Shown: positions 19,241 through 25,676 of the stretch, in pieces | Layout: every line of letters starts with the position of its first letter | Numbering within the stretch: position 1 is the first letter of the stretch | Assembly: GCA_036897485.1 (NCBI GenBank) | Contig: JAYMTF010001172.1 | Location: 1-25,676, forward strand | Direction of reading: 5' to 3' | Origin: Pelargonium nanum | Taxonomy: Eukaryota; Streptophyta; Magnoliopsida; Geraniales; Geraniaceae | Length of the DNA stretch: 25,676 bases | The notes under the pieces: model-generated | What the model saw: the letters and a program-made list of their open reading frames with translations, nothing else | The model's database searches: none | Told to the model about the DNA's origin: nothing | Made by a program: the position numbers and the translations under genes

Positions 19241-20225
19241 GGTTACGTTTAGTACGCAGTAACGGAATGGAAATGGATAAGTATTCCAGCCAGAATGCTT
19301 TTCTAGGTAGAATAGTGATTCCATGTCATGTGTTTGGTATAAAATCGGAATAAGAATTTATTCTAGGATGAAAACTTTTTTTTATGCAGAATGAAACCTT
19401 TATTATTATAATTATTTGTATATAATAAAGTAAAAATGTGTTAAATCATTTTTTTTACTTGTAATAATTTCAACTTAAATATCGTATATTATTATCAAAC
19501 AACAGCAATAATAATAGCTTCTTAATTAAATATAATTTAATAATGTTAACTTTTAAAACGCGTATTTATGCATGTATCGTTAAAAAAAATTAAAACTTGA
19601 TATATGCACATGTGAATATCGTAATGTTATTGTAACTTAATAAGTTGTTTTGCCGATTAATTTTTTGATGTTCACTTATTCAAAAATTAGTCTCATAACT
19701 ATAGCTTTTAAAACTTATATACATATATCGTTTAAACAATTTCAGACTTAATCTACACGTGTAATTCTCGTAATATTATTTTAATCAAATATGTTTTTTT
19801 ATCTTATTTACAAATCAAATTGACATGTGTGTTGTTCGAACAATTTAAAACTTAATTTAAACATGTAAGTTTTCAAATGTCATTGAATCATTTTTATCAT
19901 TTTATCGTTGCAAATTTATAATATAAGGTTTAAGTTTATTTTTAACATCACGTATCAAAATGAAAAATATATATAATTTTAAGTGAAATATATAATTATA
20001 CGTAATGGTATTTTAGTAAATTTACATTGAAAATTTCATTCCAACATAAGCTGATATGAGCATTCCTTGTGTTAAAAAGATGAATGATGATTCAAGGAAA
20101 AGTTGGAATGAGTTCTTAAGAAATGAGCTTTCCAGCTATTCCTACTTCTACCAAACACAGGAAAGGAATAAAAATGCTGGAACGAGCATTCCATTCCATC
20201 TCATTCTTGCATACCGAACATAGCC
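19241..20225. mobile_element. Non-autonomous TIR DNA transposon (PIF/Harbinger-like) with TTA duplication
   Basis: A 985-bp element has inverted ends. Left GGTTACGTTTAGTACGCA pairs with the reverse complement of the right end, GGCTATGTTCGGTATGCA, with 13 of 18 matching. The match continues loosely inward for ~120 bp: GAATGG-rich words, ATTCCAG/TTCCAG, and TGTGTTTGGTA at ~19329 and ~20152 on opposite strands. TTA flanks both sides (19238-19240 and 20226-20228), the target duplication expected of PIF/Harbinger. There is no transposase frame, so it would need help in trans. The centre is AT-rich with diverged internal tandem units. A hAT or other origin is possible because the ends are old and a 3-bp TTA match alone is weak. 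Confidence 0.65.
19550..19920 (+). repeat. Diverged tandem units inside the TIR element
   Basis: Three AT-rich segments starting near 19550, 19705 and 19810 share words in the same order. These are ATGTATCGTT or ATATATCGTT or TGTTGTTCGA, then AA-x-AATT, AAACTTGAT or GACTTAATCTA or AACTTAATTTA, CACATGTGAAT or CACGTGTAATT or ACATGTAAGTT, and then TCGTAATGTTATT or TCGTAATATTATT or CAAATGTCATT. The copies are too diverged for exact borders. Confidence 0.5.
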
Positions 20226-20228
20226 TTA

Positions 20229-20991
20229 AAAAATTATTTTGGAACAATAGTGCTGCGATACCAAACCATGCAGACCTTTGTCAACACAAATAGACTGAAA
20301 ATAGCTATTGCCATAAATTATCATTGTCTCAGACTCAAGGCTACAAAACAGTTCCAAGGTAAGCAGAGCTTTTTCAGATAGATTTGCCAACATAAAATAA
20401 TTTGTGTAAACTGACTGACATGCCAAAGACACAGAAAAGGCACATCCAATCCAACCATTTTGAACCTGCAATGCATCAAATTGCAACAAACAGCTTCAGC
20501 TCTAGCTATTGGAACATAGGCCCTCGATGAGTTTACGATGATTTATTACTTTCAAAAATCCCTCTCCAGATTTCAAAGTTTGTAATATCACGATATTATA
20601 TCGACCGAGAACACCATGTTGAAGACAACAATGCTCCAAAGCAGGAGGACACAACTCTTATACAGAGAGGTACAGATGGTAGGAGGGTGGCATAGCTGTG
20701 TAAAAAGAAGCAAATACTTTCATTCCAGTACCTACATTAAAGCAACACAATATTACACCCGTACATCTAGGTGCTGCTAGTATTGTTGATTACCACAAAA
20801 ATCACAAATAGCTGAAGAGTGAGTTCATGGGGGAAAAGGGTACAACAATTCCCTTAACAATTGACATATGGTCGCTAAGTAGAGTGGAGCACTGCTGGAG
20901 CTACCTTTCATATAATCACTATATGATCCAAAATATGGCAATAACTTGAGAAGCACTGTACCTGGAAACTCTCACAACAACCAATCTTTTT
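20229..20991 (-). other. Region downstream of CLPR4, probable 3'UTR with possible 3'UTR intron
   Basis: No separate gene is supported. On the minus strand a strong acceptor-like site (pyrimidine-poor but ending GCATTGCAG at 20466) is followed by an open stretch to ~20226 without family resemblance. The sequence ends exactly at the TIR element. The simplest reading is CLPR4 3' untranslated sequence, possibly spliced. Confidence 0.4.
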
Positions 20992-23900
20992 CTACGGTGA
21001 ACTTATAAGATTGTCTTTTTTCAGGTCAGAAAAAACTCCTTGATCTGTCGGGTTGTTTTCAGTGTATAATACCTGCAGAGAATTGAAGAAAAGATTAACT
21101 TAATATGGCATTTAACCCCCTCCCCCCCCCAAAAAAAAAAATAAATAAAAAACAATAAAGAGAGGTCAGAAAGTAGGGACCTTATCTATGATGCCATATT
21201 CGACTGCCTCACTAGGACTAAAATATTTTGGACGCCTGATATCGGCTTCAATCTGCTCTTCCGTTTTATTCATGTTCTTCGCATATAATCGAACCTTGAA
21301 AATATGTTGGATTAGATACACAGGCACACTATTTGCATTTAAATGCATGCTCAATTCAAAGCTATTTAAGCAGCACAACCTCACCTCAGCATTGTAAATA
21401 AAATTTGAATAGTAACAAGAGGTAAAAGTAAACAGTAACTAACTTGAAACTAAGTTTGCATTACAACACAGGTAGAAGAAATGCGGACCCTCTAAATGGT
21501 CAAAATCAATGTGAAACATGAAGGTGTGTCAAACCCTAACAGGAACTAAGAATGCATAAACTATAAATGTAACCATTAACTGAACTCCCTTTTCCCTTCC
21601 CTCATGATAAACTTCTACATAACAAGGATATGCCACTTCATGTTAAAGCTTTGGTGTCAACTATCATATGCATCTATAACATAACCCCATTTAAACCAAT
21701 AACTTGAATGAACCCACAACTTCAACCTAATTTTTACTGTTATGATCGCAAATATAAAAGGGAGGAAATCTATAATCTAACTGATCATAAATCTTACCAT
21801 ATCTTGCTTCACCCTCCTTATTTCTTTTCTAGCTGCGTCGACAGCTGATGCTTGACCTCGAAACCTTCCAATTGGCTGCAGATTGACAGAGAGAATATTA
21901 ACATCTTCATGTACGAATCTAATCCATGACTACCCAATACATAGCAGTAAAACCAGAGTACCAGACTTGCAAAACAAATCAGCTATACGTAAAGACGCAA
22001 CAGCTAGGAAAATCAGAGATTAATGATCATGAGAGAACCTGTTTTATCATAATTGTTGAAGAGGGCAAAGCAGCACGGTTTCCCTTTGAACCAGCAGCCA
22101 AAAGTAGTGCTGCTTCTCCCCAGGCATTACCAACACACAGGGTAAATATAGGTGGCTTGATAAACCTAGAAATTAAGAAAACCGTCTAGTCATGAAAAGA
22201 AAATATCATAAGATTTTCCACAACTACCACGCAAGTGAAATGTTTAGAATGGTAACTTTCACCACCAAGCTTCATAGAAAACCAGAAACCTGAGTACAGA
22301 CACGCAAATCAATATAAAGTTGATTTGGACAGGAAATGAATGCCAAGAGGGGGAGGGGTGAATTTGGGTGAGTGAGGTAGTTCATGGGGTCGGGAGGGCT
22401 TCTCTCAAAAATAGAAAATAAAAAGTCAGCTGATTAACACAATAAATTAAATTTATGAAACTCTTATCACAAAAAACATCCATACTACTAACTTCATTGC
22501 ATCATAAATTGCAAAAGCTTCAGTCTCATAACCCACTTTCCTGTCACCCTGAAAAGAAAAAAAAATACTAAAATCAAGACCTGTTGAATGAGAAACCTAA
22601 GCCATAATTAAAAGTACATTAATGGATCTAATTGAATTACTTAATAGTTATTTCTAATGAAGAAAAAAACTGTTGCAAAATGCACGTGTATGATAGAATT
22701 TAGTCCTGGGAGAAGTACAGAAGAAAAGAAAAATGCATTTGATTGGAAACAAAAAGTTATTACTGAAAAGAAAATGTTAGTTTCTCTTTTCCTTTAAAAT
22801 ACAATTGTGATCACTATAAGCAACATAAATTTATCTCGCAAGTGAATATGTAAAGGTTTCTCTTTTAACCAGAGCTCTCAATCATTGTTGTATCATCACC
22901 AAACATTGGCATGCCACCAATACAACTACCTCCAGAGGATAACATTTACACTGTTGACACCACAGATGCCACTGAAATCACCATCAAGACCACCACCTCA
23001 TCTATTACAGCTAACCACAAAACCTAAATGGTCTGTACTGATCAATAGTACCACCATCACGTACAGCATCATAATAATCAACATCTCTATCAACTACTTC
23101 ATTACTGCCGCTGCTGATAACTCTCTAGTCAGTCCCAACCCAACATCATCTAAACAACTACTGGCATAATCTACATCAGCAAGCTTAACCATTATGTCAT
23201 TTTTTTTCAAACTACCTAACTGAATAAGTCTTCCAATGTGCTAAAATACAACTGAATTATCATAATCTACCTAGCATGGCCCTGGCAACAAATATAATAA
23301 GCATCGAAGACTCGAAGTACATAAATGTAGTAGTGTAGATAAATTTAGTTCGTAGTAACCACACAACTCAAGTAATAGCTTACTATCAAAAAGACAAAGA
23401 AGACTAGCAAAAATAATAGGCACAAACATTCAGCGAGCAAGGAGAGTAATGAAACAGTAGTAGAAAGATGTACATTCATGCCCAACATCTCAGCTATAAA
23501 CTTTAATCTCAAGCTTCCGTGAGTGTTTCATTTTCTAGGTGACTGACTGGTACAAGATGCTCATGCAAAGTTTTGATGCCTAATACCAGAAATATGTGGA
23601 AATTTTGAAGACAGATAATGAAGGATAACCTATTATAGACTAGTGAATAACAGGATCAATCGCTGACACTTCAAATCTTGTACATTTAGTTCTAAGAGGC
23701 AAAAGATCATCCAAAGTTCTGAAACACACTTAAAAAGGAGTATTTGTTTTCTGAAGCAAATTAGATTATTAGAATAAGTATTAAAATGTTGACCTTTGTT
23801 GTGCCTGTTGAGTTTATGTACATAAAGATCGGCTTTGTTTGAGATTCATACTGAAGGTAAATAAATTCAGCCATAAGCAATTCTGTGACCGCAGGTATAA

Positions 23901-25028
23901 GAGACATGCCCAAATAAACAATCCTGCCTCTAAACAAGTAAGAGGCTAAGTCTGGAGGAGGTTGCTTCCATGCACTTCCCCTCTGAAAAGGAATAACCTG
24001 CACACAGAAGTATGGTGATATAATATGTGAGGATTGCAGAAACAGAAGAATCAAACCTTCAAAATTTTCCTGCAGCAAGGATAGAGAACAACAAGTAAAG
24101 TCGAACAATTGGATACCTAGACTATTTTCTTGGATTTCAGAACTTAATTCGCAAATCATATAAGAATTCATGGAAGACTAATCATTATGAAAAGTGTGCT
24201 TCAGATGTAGACATGTCGCATACTCAAACGCCATGGTGAGGCCTAAATTAGCACTCAAATAAGGTGGAACCAAATCAAAGGAGCAATTTTTGGTTTTGTA
24301 CCACTTTGAAGAGTCGTGTTACTACACCATATTAAAGAATCATAAGGAACTATGAATAATTTAAGTTTCCACTCTTGGCCCAGAAACTCCTATGAATTTC
24401 CTAGCTTCTCAACAGTAACTAATGTAAATTTTCAAGCCCTTGTATCAATCTCGTAAAACAGGCTCAGTCATCATGCCCTTGGTTGTGGGCCAATGAATGA
24501 AGTTACTTGTTTATTTTATTTTAACATTTGTTTTATCCAATGTGAAGTCAGCCCCCTTATAACCTAATGAAAAATTTGAGTTCAATACTTTCCTTCAATC
24601 ACACATTGAAGATTTGTTCGTAAGCACAAAGTGAAACTAAATATATAAACTGATGATGTGAAAAAGAGAAAACAAGAAACAAAAATAATTCAAAATTGAC
24701 AATAACCACTACCAGAAACCCTAGAAAAAATTTGATGAATAAGCTAAGCAAGTGTTGAAGAAAGTACATTAGTAATGACGTTCCTTTTAATCGAAGCTGG
24801 GTAGAGGATAACCGGTCGGATTTTCTGGCCGGTGAATTCATTGCAGGAGGTGGTGGTGGTGTCGAGGAAGGAGGTGGAGAGAGAGGATTTAGAAGAAGCT
24901 AAAGAAGGAGGAGATTTGAAGAAGGCGGAGACGGTAGGTCGTCTGGCGGTGATGGAGCGGGAAGCGGCGGAGTGTGCTAACATGCGGCTGGGGTGCGGGA
25001 AGGTGGACGATAAGGTGGAGACCTCCAT
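20992..25028 (-). CDS. CLPR4: Plastid Clp protease core subunit ClpR4 (non-catalytic), seven exons
   Basis: Exons on the minus strand are 25028-24768, 23997-23794, 22548-22493, 22165-22039, 21875-21798, 21294-21181 and 21072-20992. They total 921 nt, giving 306 residues, the expected size for this subunit, with every intron GT..AG. Residues 1 to ~80 are Ser/Thr/Arg-rich with few acidic residues, consistent with a chloroplast transit peptide. The ClpP fold begins with VIPFQRGSAWKQPPPDLASYLF, then RIVYLGMSLIPAVTELLMAEFIYLQYE, the YINSTGTTK strand, PPIFTLCVGNAWGEAALLLAAG and PKYFSPSEAVEYGIIDKV. The catalytic Ser position of ClpP is Gly190 and the His position is Lys215 (MIKQP instead of MIHQP), so it cannot hydrolyse peptides. 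ClpR subunits are structural parts of the hetero-oligomeric ClpPR ring of the stroma and are needed for plastid development. The last exon is short and ends SDLKKDNLISSP. EXLB1 lies downstream in the same orientation. Confidence 0.94.
22549..23793 (-). other. Long intron 2 of CLPR4 with CA-rich degenerate tract
   Basis: This 1.25-kb intron contains, at ~22885-23110, a plus-strand stretch rich in CAC, ACC and ATC triplets (GT-rich in the sense direction of the gene). It keeps an open frame of 94 codons on the plus strand only because of that composition. No gene or mobile element end is seen. Confidence 0.6.
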
Positions 25029-25237
25029 GGCTGTGCTCAGAGAGGTGAGGAAAGAAGAGGATATCGTGAGGAAATGTCTACAACTATACTGAACTGCGTT
25101 CTACCAAACCCAGATTTGTCTATCTTGATCCGACCCGGACCCGGACCCGGACCCGACTTGAATTATTATTGCTAACCGTATGTTTCTGCTTTTTTTATAT
25201 ATAAAAAATACATATCACTCATATTTATTTTGAGAGT
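25029..25237 (-). promoter_or_regulatory. CLPR4 upstream region with hexamer repeat and candidate TATA box
   Basis: Four perfect copies of GACCCG (25132-25155), GGGTC-rich on the sense strand of CLPR4, lie ~105-130 bp before the start codon. A TATATATAAA-like site at ~25195-25207 lies further upstream. If that is the TATA box, the hexamers would fall at the start of the transcript or at the initiation region. No gene lies here. Confidence 0.45.
25132..25155 (+). repeat. GACCCG hexanucleotide repeat, four copies
   Basis: Four exact copies in tandem, followed by a partial fifth. They are very GC-rich in otherwise AT-rich surroundings. Confidence 0.9.
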
Positions 25238-25510
25238 ATTTTTTTTTATTATCAGAGAACAGTAATTTCATTAAAAAAACCCAAAAGTCGGGAGAACAGA
25301 AGTACAAGACCCCGAGAAAGGGAAACAAAGATAAACACAAAAATAGAAAGAGGATCGATGTACCAAGAACCAAATCTTGGTTTGAGATGATTGAAAGAAG
25401 ACCAGGAACGGTGCCTCTTGTGTAGTGCAAGCCCCGAATATTTCAAGATAACAGGGTTGCGACGCAGAGCGAGAGTTAGATTCGAGGTTGAGAGGTCTCA
25501 ATTTCTCAAA
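25238..25510 (-). mobile_element. Possible 3' end of a 5'-truncated non-LTR retrotransposon
   Basis: Read on the minus strand, the segment ends in TTTTAATGAAATTACTG...GATAATAAAAAAAAA. This is the kind of ending (gene-like sequence, TTAATGAAAT, then poly-A) seen at the tails of plant LINE elements. Several overlapping open frames exist but none shows a recognisable reverse transcriptase or nuclease motif in this short piece. No target-site duplication was found. It could also be the 3' end of an unrelated transcript. Confidence 0.3.
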
Positions 25511-25676
25511 ACCGTTCTATTACTTCAGACTTGGGACATAGGTGTTGTTTGTTAAGCGTACTTAAAATGTCTATAGAAGGTAAAAAGGAAGAGAGAGAGT
25601 CTGTAGAAAATTTGGGTTGTGTTTGTTAAAATGAGTTGTAATAGGAGGTGTTAAAGGAGGTGTAAAAGGAGTTGTT
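25511..25676. other. Window end, unresolved repeat-like sequence
   Basis: Words such as GTTGTTTGTTAA (~25544) and GTTGTGTTTGTTAAAATGAG (~25616), with G/T-rich AGGAGGTGTTAAAGG-type text, resemble the ends of plant TIR elements. The window stops before any second terminus. No gene is supported. Confidence 0.25.

Noticed and set aside
22885-23169. 94-codon Thr/His-rich open frame antisense to CLPR4 intron 2
   Set aside because: Compositional artefact of the CAC/ACC-rich tract, lying wholly inside an intron.
23761-24171. Minus-strand open frame of 136 codons taken as a whole
   Set aside because: Only 23794-23997 is exon. The upstream part precedes the CAG acceptor and the downstream part follows the GT donor of CLPR4 exon 2.
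24832-25092. Plus-strand 86-codon open frame with charged helical look
   Set aside because: Exact antisense of CLPR4 exon 1. The Lys/Glu richness comes from Ser/Leu/Phe codons of the transit peptide.
1-25676. CRISPR arrays, bacterial operons, phage or organelle sequence
   Set aside because: No regularly spaced repeats or prokaryotic gene order are seen. Introns, gene families and SINE/TIR repeats all indicate plant nuclear DNA.

Overview
This window is nuclear DNA of a flowering plant, almost certainly a eudicot. Five protein-coding genes are supported. Three have spliceosomal introns with GT..AG borders and AT-rich non-coding spacers, and all five belong to plant families. I do not recognise the species. 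The reading frames of all spliced models close exactly: the exon lengths sum to 538, 258 and 307 codons including stops.

Layout: (1) 784-6337, plus strand: an eight-exon GATA26/27-type zinc-finger transcription factor with a C-terminal ASXH/DEUBAD-like region. (2) 6899-8200, minus strand: an intronless F-box protein with an F-box-associated domain, convergent with the GATA gene. (3) 9576-12926, plus strand: a very long intronless-CDS SUVH5/6-type histone H3K9 methyltransferase with SRA, pre-SET, SET and post-SET parts, head-to-head with the F-box gene. (4) 15166-16223, minus strand: a four-exon expansin-like B gene (EXLB1), convergent with SUVH. (5) 20992-25028, minus strand: a seven-exon CLPR4, the plastid Clp core subunit lacking catalytic residues.

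The long spacer between EXLB1 and CLPR4 (16.2-21.0 kb) is where repeats have accumulated. It holds a tRNA-derived SINE with a 14-bp target-site duplication (17809-18019), a 985-bp TIR element with a TTA duplication resembling PIF/Harbinger (19241-20225), a CATCAC microsatellite, and a word-rich stretch of unknown origin. The right end (25.2-25.68 kb) may hold a non-LTR retrotransposon tail and the start of another repeat.

The genes do not form a pathway: this is an ordinary stretch of plant chromosome. From memory, EXLB1 and CLPR4 are neighbours in Arabidopsis (At4g17030/At4g17040) and GATA26 is At4g17570, so part of the order may be ancestral microsynteny. I found no convincing new biological system. 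The best second-look items are the internal duplications in the SUVH N-terminal half, the SINE, and the TIR element with diverged internal tandem units.
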